A stretch of DNA of 64,000 bases, from contig CAVONI010000011.1 of assembly GCA_963697285.1 (NCBI GenBank), positions 186,001-250,000 of the forward strand, written 5' to 3'. A model generated the notes under the pieces. That model saw only the letters and a program-made list of their open reading frames with translations. It made no database searches and was not told where the DNA came from. The translations under genes were made by a program, and so were the position numbers. The DNA comes from JAEUQQ01 sp963697285. GTDB taxonomy: Bacteria > Acidobacteriota > Vicinamibacteria > Vicinamibacterales > JAFNAJ01. Positions within the stretch are counted from its first letter, which is position 1; the number at the start of each line of letters is the position of its first letter. Positions 1 through 9,728 of this stretch are shown in pieces.

Positions 1-1119
1 CTTCGACGCGACGATGCCGATGACGCCGCGGTGCCAGCCCTCGCCTGCCACGACGAGCACGTTGTGTCCGCCGACGTCCGGATCCTTGTCGACCAGCAGG
101 CGCGCGCGCGTCAGGATGCCCGCCTCCTCGTCCTGGCGCCTGGTGTTTTCGTCGTGCAGGCGTGTCGCGAGTTCCCGCGCGCGCTCGACGTCGCGCTCCT
201 GCGACAGGAGCAGCAGCTCGGCGGCCAGGTCGGGCGTGCTCATCCGGCCGGCGGCGTTGATGCGCGGTGCCAGCACGAACGCGACGTGATAGCTGTCGAG
301 TGCCTTGCCGGTGAGGTTCGCGCTGTCGAGCAGGGTGCGCAAGCCGACCGAGTGCGGGCCTCGAGAGAGCGACTCGAGGCCGAGCTTGGCAATCGTGCGG
401 TTCTCGCCCACGAGGGGCACGACGTCGGCAATGGTCCCGAGCGCGGCGATCTTCACGAAACCCGGCAGCCACTGCAGTTTTCCTGCCCGTGCACACAGGG
501 CCTGCACCAGCTTGAGGGCCACGCCGACGCCTGCGAGCTGCTTTTCTGGATAGGCACAGTCGTGCCGCTTGGGATTGATCACCGCATAGGCCACGGGCAT
601 GTGGCCGTCGGGCTCGTGGTGGTCGGTGATGATGAGATCGACGCCGAGTTCCCGTGCCCGCGCGCCGGCCTCGCCCGCGCGGATGCCGCAATCGACCGAC
701 ACGATCAACGTCACCCCGTCCTCGTGCAGGCGCTCGATGGCCGGCGGGTGCAGCCCGTATCCGTCGCGGAAGCGCTCGGGGATGAAGTGGCGGACGTCCC
801 CGCCCAGCATCTCGATCGCGCGGCGCAGGAGCACCGTTGACGTCACGCCATCCACGTCGTAGTCACCGTGGATCGCGATCCGCTCGCGCTGCGCGATCGC
901 GCGCTCGATCCGCTCGACCGCCCGGTCGAGGTCCTTCAGGAGGAAGGGGTCGTGGAGGTCGTCGAGGCGCGGGGCCAGGAATCGCCTGGCGGCCTCGACA
1001 TCGGTGATGCCCCGGCCCACCAGCAAGCGGGCAAGCGGCAGGGGCAACGTCGCATCCCCTGCCAGGATGGCGGCCGCCGCGTCGTCGGCAGCCCGAACCT
1101 CCCAGCGCCGCTCACGCAT
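1..1119 (-). CDS. recJ: Single-stranded-DNA-specific exonuclease RecJ (3' end cut by window edge)
   Basis: The visible 373 codons form the N-terminal two thirds of RecJ, the 5'-3' exonuclease acting on single-stranded DNA in recombination and mismatch repair. Seen: the DHH-superfamily motif GDYDVDGVTS near residue 105, a second metal motif VDCGIRAGEA, the DHH motif ITDHHEPDGH, and the later ALGTIADVVPL and APRINAAGR blocks, all in family order. The C-terminal DHHA1 and OB regions lie outside the window. The ATG overlaps the accA stop by 8 bp, so translation is probably coupled to accA. Identity is firm; the missing end is only a window effect. Confidence 0.95.
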   Translation of the reverse strand, partial: MRERRWEVRAADDAAAAILAGDATLPLPLARLLVGRGITDVEAARRFLAPRLDDLHDPFLLKDLDRAVERIERAIAQRERIAIHGDYDVDGVTSTVLLRRAIEMLGGDVRHFIPERFRDGYGLHPPAIERLHEDGVTLIVSVDCGIRAGEAGARARELGVDLIITDHHEPDGHMPVAYAVINPKRHDCAYPEKQLAGVGVALKLVQALCARAGKLQWLPGFVKIAALGTIADVVPLVGENRTIAKLGLESLSRGPHSVGLRTLLDSANLTGKALDSYHVAFVLAPRINAAGRMSTPDLAAELLLLSQERDVERARELATRLHDENTRRQDEEAGILTRARLLVDKDPDVGGHNVLVVAGEGWHRGVIGIVASK

Positions 1120-2104
1120 CGGCGCGGGGTACCGAGGGCGCCGCGTCGGCGAAATCGAGCCCGAGGCGTCCCATGTCGCGGAACTTGCGGTAGCGCAACT
1201 CGAGCCGCTCGGCCGACGACAGCGCCCACGTGTCCCTGAGCGAGCGCTCGAGGACCACGTCGATCAGCCGGGCGGCCCCGTCGTAGTCGTTGTGCGCCCC
1301 GCCGTTCGGCTCGGGAATGATCTCGTCGATCACAGCGCGCGACAGGAGGTCGGGCGCCGTGATCCTGAGGGCGTCGGTGGCCTCGACCTTGCGGTTGGCA
1401 TCGCGCCACAGGATGGCCGCGCAGCCCTCGGGAGGGATCACGCTGTAGACGGTGAACTCCTGCATCATCACGCGATCGCCGATCGCAATGCCGAGTGCGC
1501 CGCCCGACCCGCCCTCGCCGGTGACGATGACGATGATGGGCACGTCGAGCACGGCCATCTCGCGCAGGTTCAGGGCAATGGCCTCGGAGATCCCACGCTC
1601 TTCCGACTCCACGCCCGGATAGGCGGCCGGCGTGTCGACGAAGACGACGATGGCACGCGAGAACTTCTCCGCCAGTTTCATGGCGCGCAAGGCCTTGCGA
1701 TACCCTTCCGGGCGGGCGTACCCGAAGTTCCGCTTCACCTTCATGCGCGTGTCACGGCCCTTCTGGTGCCCCATGACCAGCGTCGGCGTGCCCTTGTAGT
1801 TCGCCATCCCGCACACGATCGCGCCGTCGTCGGCGAAGCGGCGGTCGCCGTGGATCTCCTGGAAGTCGGTGAAGAGCCGTTCGACGTAGTCGAGCATGTA
1901 CGGCCGATTCGGGTGCCGCGCCACCTGCACGCGCTGCCAGGGTGTCAGCGTCCGGTACAGTTCGCCGCGGATTTCCTCGGCGCGACGCTGCAGGCGGCCG
2001 ATGTCGTCGACGCGCTGCGGCGTGCGCGGCAGCATGCTGAGCGCTTCGATTTCCTTCAGCAGGACAGCGACGGGTTCTTCGAACTCGAGTGTGTCGACAG
2101 CCAC
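1112..2104 (-). CDS. accA: Acetyl-CoA carboxylase carboxyltransferase subunit alpha
   Basis: AccA and AccD transfer the carboxyl group from carboxybiotin to acetyl-CoA, giving malonyl-CoA for fatty-acid synthesis in the cytoplasm. The 330-residue product has the usual length. Family blocks are the N-terminal helical region with the EIHGDRRFADDGAIVCG segment near residue 83, the crotonase-fold core with FVDTPAAYPG at about 155, oxyanion-loop glycines GEGGSGGALGI at about 196, and SVIPPEGCAAILW at about 221. It lies 18 bp after dnaE and overlaps recJ by 8 bp, so the three genes look co-transcribed. A dnaE-accA order is common in bacteria. accD is not in the window. Confidence 0.97.
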   Translation of the reverse strand: MAVDTLEFEEPVAVLLKEIEALSMLPRTPQRVDDIGRLQRRAEEIRGELYRTLTPWQRVQVARHPNRPYMLDYVERLFTDFQEIHGDRRFADDGAIVCGMANYKGTPTLVMGHQKGRDTRMKVKRNFGYARPEGYRKALRAMKLAEKFSRAIVVFVDTPAAYPGVESEERGISEAIALNLREMAVLDVPIIVIVTGEGGSGGALGIAIGDRVMMQEFTVYSVIPPEGCAAILWRDANRKVEATDALRITAPDLLSRAVIDEIIPEPNGGAHNDYDGAARLIDVVLERSLRDTWALSSAERLELRYRKFRDMGRLGLDFADAAPSVPRADA

Positions 2105-2122
2105 GGTTCAGTCTCCGGGATC

Positions 2123-5100
2123 TCAGCGTAGGACAACGGCATTCTGCCCGAGCAGGCGCTCGACGTCAGCCACGAATCGTTCGGAGGGCTTGACGCGGAG
2201 TCCGGATGGCTCGGTCTTGACGATCATCGGTGACGCCGCATTCTTCACCGAGAGTTCGAGGACGACGGGGCGATCGCCCCGGTGCTTCAGCAACACGTCG
2301 GCAAGGGCCTCGAACGTCGAGCGCCCGTGCGGCGGCGTCGACAACCTGATCGAGACGACCCGCGACAGGCGCTCGCGGATCGCGGTGACGAGCGACAACT
2401 CGCTGGCGAGGATACGGCCACGCTTCTGCCGGCTCGTGTCGGCGACGGTCGGCTCCCCCTCGTCGCTCTCCTCGACCTCTTCCTCCTCGCACTCGAACTT
2501 CCCGCGCACGACCAGCAGGGCGTCGTTCTCCACCAGGTGCCCGTAGTGCTTGAAGGTCTCGGGGAACACCACGACCTCGAACGACCCGGCATCGTCCTCG
2601 ATGGTGAACGCGCACATGCGGTCCCCGGCCTTGGTCTTGAGCGGACGATGGCCCGACACGAGTCCACCCATCGTCATGTCGGCGAGCGACGTTGTGAGTT
2701 CGGTCGAATGGCGGGCCCCGACGGCCTTCAGGTCTGCCGCGAAGCGCTTGATCGGGTGCCCCGACATGAACAGGCCGAGCGCCTCCTTCTCGAAGGCCAG
2801 TTGCTGCACCTCGGTCAGCGCCGGCGCATCGGGCAACTCGCTCGCCTCGACCGCCTCGTCGGCACCGCCACCGAACATCGCGTCGAACAGCTGCGACTGG
2901 CCCTTCTCGCGGTCACGCTGCGTGCGCTGGCCGTGCTCGATCGCGCGATCGACGGCCGCAAGGAAGCGGGCCCGCTTCGAGGCGGCCGGCAGCGCGCGCC
3001 ATGTGCCGGTCTCGGGTCCCACCGAGTCGAGGGCGCCCGCCTTGGCGAGGCTCTCGAGCACCCGCTTGTTGACCAGGCGCAGGTCGACGTCTTCGCAGAG
3101 CGTGAAGACGGAGTCGATGCGTCCCTTCGTCGCGCGCACGTGCAACACCGACTGCACCGCGCTGACGCCGACGTTCTTGATCGCGTTGAGGCCGAACCGC
3201 ACGCCGTCTGGGCTCACCGAGAACGCGGGCTGGCTCGTGTTGACGTCGGGCGGCAACACGGGCACCCCGAGTTCGCGGCACTCGCCGAGGTACATCGCGA
3301 GCTTGTCGGCCTTTTCCGACTCGATCGTCAGCAGGGCCGCCATGAAGTGCCAGGGGTAGTTCGCCTTCAGGTAGCCCGTGTGGTAGGCCAGGAGCGCATA
3401 CGTCGTCGAGTGCGACTTGTTGAACCCGTACCCGGCGAAGTACTCCATCAGGTCGAAGATCTTCTGCGCCTTCTTCTCGTTGATTCCCTGTGCGCGCGCG
3501 CCGTTCATGAAGCGCTCGCGCTGCGCCTTCATCGCCTCGGCGCTCTTCTTGCCCATGGCCTTGCGCAGCAGGTCGGCCTCACCCATCGTGAACCCGCCGA
3601 GGTCGCGCGCAATACGCATCACCTGTTCCTGGTAGGCGATGACCCCATACGTGTCCTGCAGGATCGGCTCGAGTTGAGGGACCTCGTAGTCGATGGCCTT
3701 CTTGCCGAGGCGTCGGTTGATGAAGTCGTCGACGACGCCGCCCTTCAGCGGGCCCGGCCGGTAGAGCGCGTTCAGGGCGATCAGGTCGTCGAAGCGCTGG
3801 GGCCGCGCCTTGCGCAGGGTTTCGCGCATGCCGGACGACTCGAACTGGAACACGCCGAGGGTCTGGCCGTTGGCGAACAACTGGTAGGTCTTCTGGTCGT
3901 CGAGCGCCAGGGCCGCCAGGTCGATGACCTCGCCGGTCGTGCGCGTGATCTCCGCGAGGCAATCGGTGATCAGCGTCAGCGTGCTGAGGCCCAGGAAGTC
4001 CATCTTGAGGAGACCCATGCGTTCGATCTCCTTCATGGCCCACTGGGTGACGACTTCGTCGTTGCTCCCGACGTAGAGCGGCGCGTAGTCGGTGATGGCG
4101 CTCGGCGCGATGACGACGCCCGCGGCGTGCACCGACGTGTGCCGCGAGATGCCTTCGAGTCGCATCGCGACGTCGAGCAGTTTCTTGACCTGCGGGTCGC
4201 GCTGCTCCATCTCCTTGAGCTGCGGACTCTCCTTGAGCGCCTGCTCGAGCGTCATGTTGAGGGTGGCCGGGATGGCCTTGGCGACCTTGTTCGCCTCCGG
4301 GATGGGCATTCCCATCGCGCGGGCCACGTCCTTGACGACGGCCTTTGCCTTCATCGTCCCGAACGTGATGATCTGCGCGACGTTCTCGCGGCCGTACTTC
4401 CGGGTGACGTAGTCGATGACCTCGCCGCGGCGGCGCTCGCAGAAGTCGATGTCGATGTCGGGCAGCGACACGCGCTCGGGATTCAGGAAGCGCTCGAAGA
4501 TGAGGTCGAACTCGATGGGATCGACGTCCGTGATCTTGAGGCAGAACGCCACGAAGCTCCCTGCCGCCGATCCGCGCCCCGGGCCCACCGGGATCTGGTG
4601 CTCGCGCGCGTAACGGATGAAGTCCCAGACGATGAGGAAATAGCCCGGGTACTTCATGCGCTTGATCATGTCGATCTCGTAACTCAAGCGCGTGTCGTAG
4701 TCGTCGAGCGTGTGCTTCAGGCGCCCCGCCGCGTACAACGCCTTCAGGCGCGGCAGGCGCTGCGCGAAGCCCTCGCGCACGACGTGCTCGAAGTAGTCGT
4801 CGAGCGTGAAGGGTGCGGGAACGTCGAAGTTCGGGAGGAAATGCTCCTTCGAGTCGAGGTTGACGTCGCACCGCTCGGCGATGCGCACGGTGTTGGCCAT
4901 GGCCTCGGGGTAGGCCCCGAACACCGCGGTCATCTCCTCGGGCGTCTTCAGGTAGAACTGGTCGCCGTGATACCGCAGACGATGCGCGTCGTCGACCGTC
5001 TTGCCCGTGCCGATGCACAGCAGCACGTCGTGCGGGCGATGATCGTCCTGTTTCAGGTAGTGCACGTCGTTCGTGCAGACCAGCGGCATCCCGAGGTCAC

Positions 5101-5683
5101 GCGCGATCGGCAGGAGCCCGTCGTTGACGATCCGCTGCTCGTCGATGCCCTGGTACTGCATCTCGAGGAAGAAGTTCCCCGGGCCGAGGATGTCGCGGTA
5201 CGTGGCCGCCGCCGCACGTGCCCGTGCCGCCTGGTCGGTACGGATGCCCGTTGCCACCTCGCCCTTGAGGCAACTGCTCAAGCCAATCAGCCCCCTGGCG
5301 TGCTGCGCAAGCAGGTCCTTGTCGATGCGCGGCTTGTAGTAGAAGCCGTCCGTGAAGCCTGCGGAGACGAGCTTGATCAGGTTGTGGAAACCCTCCTTCG
5401 TCTCGGCCAGCAACACCAGGTGATTGGCCGTCTCGCCCGGCGTGCCGCTCTTCGTCCGCCGGTCGCCCGGCGCGACGTAGACCTCGCACCCGAGGATGGG
5501 TTTCACGCCGTGCTTCCGCGCCACGTCGTGGAAGATCACCGACGAGAACATGTTGCCGTGCTCGGTGACGGCGAGCGCCGGCATCTTGAGCTGCGCGGCC
5601 TGCTTGATGAGTTCCTCGATGCGACAGGCACCATCGAGCAACGAGAACTCCGTGTGCAGGTGCAGGTGGACGAAGTCGCTCAT
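2123..5683 (-). CDS. dnaE: DNA polymerase III alpha subunit (DnaE)
   Basis: This is the replicative C-family polymerase, 1186 residues and thus DnaE1-sized. The N-terminal PHP domain opens with HLHTEFSLLDG and AVTEHGNMF. The catalytic palm has the Asp pair in PDIDIDFCERRRGEVID, with a third acidic residue in MDFLGLSTLT. The GYGFNKSHSTTYALLAYHTG block is typical of DnaE. Near the C terminus an OB fold (TMGGLVSGHRPLKTKAGDR) is followed by a short very acidic stretch (CEEEEVEESDEGEP) absent from many homologues. There is no exonuclease domain, so proofreading must come from elsewhere. It is the middle gene of guaA-dnaE-accA-recJ; 37 bp separate it from guaA. Confidence 0.97.
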   Translation of the reverse strand: MSDFVHLHLHTEFSLLDGACRIEELIKQAAQLKMPALAVTEHGNMFSSVIFHDVARKHGVKPILGCEVYVAPGDRRTKSGTPGETANHLVLLAETKEGFHNLIKLVSAGFTDGFYYKPRIDKDLLAQHARGLIGLSSCLKGEVATGIRTDQAARARAAAATYRDILGPGNFFLEMQYQGIDEQRIVNDGLLPIARDLGMPLVCTNDVHYLKQDDHRPHDVLLCIGTGKTVDDAHRLRYHGDQFYLKTPEEMTAVFGAYPEAMANTVRIAERCDVNLDSKEHFLPNFDVPAPFTLDDYFEHVVREGFAQRLPRLKALYAAGRLKHTLDDYDTRLSYEIDMIKRMKYPGYFLIVWDFIRYAREHQIPVGPGRGSAAGSFVAFCLKITDVDPIEFDLIFERFLNPERVSLPDIDIDFCERRRGEVIDYVTRKYGRENVAQIITFGTMKAKAVVKDVARAMGMPIPEANKVAKAIPATLNMTLEQALKESPQLKEMEQRDPQVKKLLDVAMRLEGISRHTSVHAAGVVIAPSAITDYAPLYVGSNDEVVTQWAMKEIERMGLLKMDFLGLSTLTLITDCLAEITRTTGEVIDLAALALDDQKTYQLFANGQTLGVFQFESSGMRETLRKARPQRFDDLIALNALYRPGPLKGGVVDDFINRRLGKKAIDYEVPQLEPILQDTYGVIAYQEQVMRIARDLGGFTMGEADLLRKAMGKKSAEAMKAQRERFMNGARAQGINEKKAQKIFDLMEYFAGYGFNKSHSTTYALLAYHTGYLKANYPWHFMAALLTIESEKADKLAMYLGECRELGVPVLPPDVNTSQPAFSVSPDGVRFGLNAIKNVGVSAVQSVLHVRATKGRIDSVFTLCEDVDLRLVNKRVLESLAKAGALDSVGPETGTWRALPAASKRARFLAAVDRAIEHGQRTQRDREKGQSQLFDAMFGGGADEAVEASELPDAPALTEVQQLAFEKEALGLFMSGHPIKRFAADLKAVGARHSTELTTSLADMTMGGLVSGHRPLKTKAGDRMCAFTIEDDAGSFEVVVFPETFKHYGHLVENDALLVVRGKFECEEEEVEESDEGEPTVADTSRQKRGRILASELSLVTAIRERLSRVVSIRLSTPPHGRSTFEALADVLLKHRGDRPVVLELSVKNAASPMIVKTEPSGLRVKPSERFVADVERLLGQNAVVLR

Positions 5684-5720
5684 CGCCGGCGTCCGGGAGC
5701 TGTCAGGGCCTGCCGCATGC

Positions 5721-7259
5721 CTATTCCCACTCGATCGTGGACGGCGGCTTCGAGCTGATGTCGTAGACGACGCGATTGATCCCGCGCACCTCGTTCACGA
5801 TGCGCGACGAGATCGACGCCAGCAGCTCGTGCGGCAGGCGCGCCCAGTCGGCCGTCATGCCGTCGCGGCTCTCGACGGCCCGAATCGCGATCGTGTACTC
5901 GTAGGTGCGTGCATCACCCATCACGCCGACGCTGCGCACCGGCAGCAGCACGGCGAACGACTGCCAGACGCGGCGGTACCAGCCGGCCGCACGGATCTCC
6001 TGCGTCACGATGGCGTCGGCACGTTTCAGCAACTCGAGCCGCTCGCGGGTGATCTCCCCGACGACCCGCACCGCCAGGCCGGGCCCCGGGAACGGCTGTC
6101 GCCAGATCAACTCCTCGTCGATCCCCAGCGCGAGGCCCAGCTTCCGCACCTCGTCCTTGAACAGCAACCGCAGCGGTTCGACCAGGGCGAAGCGCATCAG
6201 GTCAGGCAGACCGCCAACGTTGTGGTGGCTCTTGATGGCCGACGACGGGCCGACGACCGACACGCTCTCGATGACGTCCGGGTACAGCGTGCCCTGAGCC
6301 AGGAAGTCGAACGTGCCGAGCTTCCGCGCCTCGGATTCGAACACCTCGATGAACGCGCCGCCGATGATCTTCCGCTTCTGCTCGGGATCGGTGATCCCCG
6401 CGAGCCGCGTGACGAACAGCTCGACCGCATCGACGACCACCAGCGGCACATGGAGCTTGTCGTGGAAGCGTTGCTCGACCTGCGTGCGCTCGTCGAGCCG
6501 CAGCAGCCCGTTGTCGACGAACACGCACGTGAGCCGATCGCCAACGGCGCGGTGCAGCAGCACGGCAGCCACCGTGGAATCCACGCCACCGCTCAGGGCA
6601 CAGATCACGCGTCCGTCACCCACCTGGGCGCGGATGGCCGCCACGGCTTCTTCGATGAACGACGCCATCGTCCAGTCGCCGGTGCAGCCGCACACGCCGT
6701 ACGCGAAGTTCCTGAGGATGTCGGCCCCCCGCTCGGTGTGATCGACCTCCGGGTGAAACAGCAGCCCGTAGAATCGCCGGGTGGCGTCGATCATCGACGC
6801 CACCGGGGCGTTCGCACTCGTCGCCGCCACCACGAAGCCCGGCGGGGGCGCGGCGACGAAATCGCCGTGGCTGGCCCACACCCGAATCGTGCCGGGGAGT
6901 CCAGCGAACAGCGCGCACCCGGCGTCGACGTCAACCGACGCGTGCCCGAACTCGCGGTTGGCGGCTGCCCCGACCTGCCCGCCGAGTGCGTCGGTCATCA
7001 ACTGCATCCCGTAGCAGATGCCGAGGACCGGGACGCCCAGCTCGAACAGCGCCGTGTCGCAGCGCGGCGCCTGCGGTTCGCGCACGCTCCGCGGGCCGCC
7101 AGAGAGGATGATGCCCGACGGCCGGCGCGCGGCCAGGGCGCTGGCCGGAGTGTCGTAGCGGTGGATTTCGCAATACACCGAGAGTTCGCGCAGGCGGCGC
7201 GCGATGAGCTGCGTATATTGCGAGCCGAAGTCGAGGATGAGGATGGACTGGTGGGTCAC
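5721..7259 (-). CDS. guaA: GMP synthase (glutamine-hydrolysing)
   Basis: GuaA converts XMP to GMP with glutamine and ATP. The 512-residue product has the class I glutamine amidotransferase domain first (ILDFGSQYTQLIARR at the N terminus, nucleophile Cys in GICYGMQLM near residue 82, His-Glu pair in FHPEVDHTERG near 170). The ATP-pyrophosphatase domain follows, with P-loop ALSGGVDSTVAA near 225, and the dimerisation domain ends in the conserved SSKPPSTIEWE. The start is a GTG at 7259; the next gene diverges from 7342. It is the first gene of a minus-strand series with dnaE, accA and recJ. Confidence 0.97.
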   Translation of the reverse strand: MTHQSILILDFGSQYTQLIARRLRELSVYCEIHRYDTPASALAARRPSGIILSGGPRSVREPQAPRCDTALFELGVPVLGICYGMQLMTDALGGQVGAAANREFGHASVDVDAGCALFAGLPGTIRVWASHGDFVAAPPPGFVVAATSANAPVASMIDATRRFYGLLFHPEVDHTERGADILRNFAYGVCGCTGDWTMASFIEEAVAAIRAQVGDGRVICALSGGVDSTVAAVLLHRAVGDRLTCVFVDNGLLRLDERTQVEQRFHDKLHVPLVVVDAVELFVTRLAGITDPEQKRKIIGGAFIEVFESEARKLGTFDFLAQGTLYPDVIESVSVVGPSSAIKSHHNVGGLPDLMRFALVEPLRLLFKDEVRKLGLALGIDEELIWRQPFPGPGLAVRVVGEITRERLELLKRADAIVTQEIRAAGWYRRVWQSFAVLLPVRSVGVMGDARTYEYTIAIRAVESRDGMTADWARLPHELLASISSRIVNEVRGINRVVYDISSKPPSTIEWE

Positions 7260-7329
7260 TTATGCCGCCTCACTGCGGCGGAGCGACATCTGCCACGACG
7301 CATTCGGCGCTGTGAGTGATCGCGGGGGC

Positions 7330-7335
7330 TATTAT
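7330..7335 (+). promoter_or_regulatory. -10 element TATTAT, leaderless configuration
   Basis: TATTAT ends 6 nt before the GTG at 7342 of the propeller lipoprotein. There is no Shine-Dalgarno sequence between them, so transcription would begin at or next to the start codon. The same arrangement recurs at six other genes in this window. No good -35 hexamer is seen. Confidence 0.5.
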
Positions 7336-7341
7336 AGTCTG

Positions 7342-8530
7342 GTGATTCCCTTCTGGCAGCAGGCTGCCGGCATCGCTGGCGCAGCCCTGGCGACCGTGCT
7401 CTTCTCCGGCGTGCCTGCCGCCTGCCGCCCCGAACAAGCCGGCCGCACCGCCGCCGGTGTTCCCTTTGGCCCTGGCCTCGCTGATCGACCTGCCGGCGCC
7501 ACCGCTTGCCGCGCCGAGCCTGGGGGATGGGCTGGCCGTGCTGGCGCTGCAGGGCGGCGATGTCGCTGCGTTCGACCTCGCCAGCGGCCTCGAGCGCTGG
7601 CGAGCCGCACTCAAGGCCACGCAGGGCGCCGTCGTCTCGGGTGACGCGGTGGTCGTCGTGACGGCCGACAGCACCGAGTGCCTGGCCCTGGCCGATGGTG
7701 CCGTCCGCTGGCGGACCCCGCGTGCCCAGGCGGCGACCGCCCCTCCGCTGGTGAGCGGAGGCCTTGTCGTCGTGGCGACCGCGCAGCCAGCAATCGTGGC
7801 GCTCGACCTCGGGTCGGGGACGAATCGTTGGACGAGGACGCTCGACGCCCCCGCTGAACAGCCGCTGCTTGCCAGCGCCGACCAGGTCTTCGCGATCACG
7901 TCTGCCCACCGGGTCGTGTCGCTCGCCTCCGCGACGGGAGAGGTACGTTGGATGACGCCTTTCACGGCGGCCCTGGCGGGACTGGCTGAAGCCGACGGGC
8001 GCCTCTTCGTGGGCTCGCGCGACAACTTCTTCTACGCGCTCGACGCGGCGACCGGCCGAATCCGTTGGAAGTGGCGCACCGGCGCGGACGTCGTGGGCGC
8101 CGCGGCCATCGATGACGACCACGTGTATTTCACGGCATTCGACAACGTGTTACGCGCGCTCGACCGCAGCAACGGCGCCCAACGCTGGAAGCGCGCCTTG
8201 CCCACGCGGTCGGTGTCGGGCCCGATGCTGATCGACAACGTGCTGCTGGTGGTGGGGTACGCGCCCGACATCCGCGGCCACGCGCCGGCGACCGGCGCAC
8301 CGGCCGGCCGCTACGGCACCGACGGAGAGATCGCCTACGAGCCCGCGTTGCTGCGCGGGCACTGGCCCGGTGCCGACCGGCTCGTGGTCGTGACCTTCGA
8401 CCACACGTTGCTGGTGCTCAGGCGACGCCTCGATCCGCCGGTCGCCCCGCTCGACGCACTTCCCGGCGTCGCGGTGTCGGCTACCGACCCGCCAGCGCCA
8501 GCTCCCCCAGCGTCGCCACTTCCTGGCTGA
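7342..8530 (+). CDS. PQQ-type beta-propeller lipoprotein (one-base frameshift near 7428)
   Basis: The product is a secreted WD40/PQQ-like propeller related in layout to BamB-type proteins. Repeated blades are visible, for example DVAAFDLASGLERWRAALK, SLASATGEVRW, YALDAATGRIRWKWRTGAD and RALDRSNGAQRWKRALP. The start was chosen as GTG 7342 because it opens a lipoprotein signal peptide (hydrophobic AGIAGAALATVLFSG, then VPAAC as lipobox) and sits 6 nt after a -10 hexamer. After the Cys the frame breaks: removing one C from the CCCC run at 7428-7431 joins the signal peptide to NKPAAPPPVFPLALAS and the rest. The span is one base longer than a multiple of three. The tail overlaps the convergent aminotransferase gene by 50 bp. 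The role is unknown; outer-membrane assembly or periplasmic scaffolding is possible. Confidence 0.7.
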
Positions 8531-9728
8531 CGGCCGCCGTGAGTCGGACGACGCCATCGACGATCTTGTCTGGCGTGGCGAGCGAAAACGACAGCCGCAG
8601 GGTGTTGGCGCCCGTGCCGTCGACGAAGAACGCGCCGCCCGCCACGTAGATCACGCCGTGCGCAACCGCGCGGGCGAGCATCTTGTGGGTGTCGACGGTT
8701 TCGGGCAGCGTAATCCACAGGAAGAAGCCGCCGCGGGGTGTCACCCAGGTCGCGGCATCGCCCAGCGAGGCACGCAAGGCCGTCTCCATCACGGTGCGAT
8801 TGCGCTGGTAGTGCTTCCGCAGAAGCGGCAACTGCCGCGCGAGCACGCCCCTCGTGATCGCCTCGAGCACAATCGCCTGGTCGAAGTTGCCGGTGCACAG
8901 GTCGGCGGCCTGCTTCCCAAGCTCGAAGCGCTCGAGCAGGGCCGGGGGCGCCACCAGGATCGCCGTGCGGAAGGCGGGCGACAGCGTCTTCGAGAAGCTG
9001 GTGAGGTACACCACCCTGCCCTCGACGTCATCGGCCTTGATCGGGCGCGTCTCATCGATCGTCGTCGTGTCTTCGAAGTAGAGCGCGCCGTACGGGTCGT
9101 CTTCGACCAGCAGCACGTCGCGGCGCGAGGCCCACTCGAGCAGCGCGCGACGCTTGGCGAGACTCACCAGCAGCCCCGTCGGGTTCTGGAAGTTCGGCAC
9201 CAGGTACAGGAACTTCACGCGCCGGCCGTCGGCCACCACCCGCGTGTATGTCGCGTCAAGAGCGTCCAGGTCGATGCCGTCGGCCTCCAGGGGCACGCCG
9301 ACGAGCGTCGCCTGCACGTTGCGGAACGCGGCGATGGCTCCGGTGTAACTCGGCAACTCGACGAGCACGACGTCGCCGGGATTCAGCAGCACCCGCGCGA
9401 CGAGATCGAGTCCCTGCTGCGAACCCGTCGTGACCAGCACGTCGTCAGGCCCCGTCGCGATGCCGCGGTCCCTCAGCAGGTCGCGGCACGCGGCCAGCAG
9501 CGGGGCGTGGCCCCGGGTCGGCCCGTACTGCAGGGTGGCGCGCCCGTGCTGGGTCAGCAAGGCGTCGGTCACCTCGCGGTACGCGTCCCAGGCGAACGTC
9601 GCGGGATCGGGATAGCCGGGTGCAAACGAGATCAGGTCGGGATTCTGCGCGGCGACCGTGCCCATCTGGCGAATCGCCGACTGCTGCAGACCCTGGCCAA
9701 CGGCGGAAAAGAAGATGTCGTAGTTCAT
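8481..9728 (-). CDS. PLP-dependent aminotransferase, class I fold
   Basis: The product is a 415-residue cytoplasmic aminotransferase of the aspartate/2-aminoadipate aminotransferase group (PF00155). Seen: LISFAPGYPDP near the N terminus, YGPTRGHAPLLAA, TTGSQQGLDLVARVLLNPGD, the substrate/PLP segment VPNFQNPTG, LLVEDDPYGALYF, and the PLP-binding lysine in SFSKTLSPAFR; the C-terminal domain has TPRGGFFLWITLPE. There is no N-terminal GntR helix-turn-helix, so it is not a MocR regulator. The substrate cannot be fixed from sequence; LysN-like enzymes and broad-specificity aromatic enzymes look alike here. The ATG overlaps the stop of the upstream membrane gene (ATGA), indicating coupling. Confidence 0.9.
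   Translation of the reverse strand: MNYDIFFSAVGQGLQQSAIRQMGTVAAQNPDLISFAPGYPDPATFAWDAYREVTDALLTQHGRATLQYGPTRGHAPLLAACRDLLRDRGIATGPDDVLVTTGSQQGLDLVARVLLNPGDVVLVELPSYTGAIAAFRNVQATLVGVPLEADGIDLDALDATYTRVVADGRRVKFLYLVPNFQNPTGLLVSLAKRRALLEWASRRDVLLVEDDPYGALYFEDTTTIDETRPIKADDVEGRVVYLTSFSKTLSPAFRTAILVAPPALLERFELGKQAADLCTGNFDQAIVLEAITRGVLARQLPLLRKHYQRNRTVMETALRASLGDAATWVTPRGGFFLWITLPETVDTHKMLARAVAHGVIYVAGGAFFVDGTGANTLRLSFSLATPDKIVDGVVRLTAAVSQEVATLGELALAGR

Noticed and set aside
2282..5758. Long open frame on the plus strand opposite dnaE
   Set aside because: It is a mirror of dnaE codons in GC-rich DNA: Arg/Leu/Val/His-rich, no recognisable domain, and dnaE itself is certain. The same applies to long frames opposite the BNR gene (40678-43299) and the glutamine synthetase gene (55668-57767).
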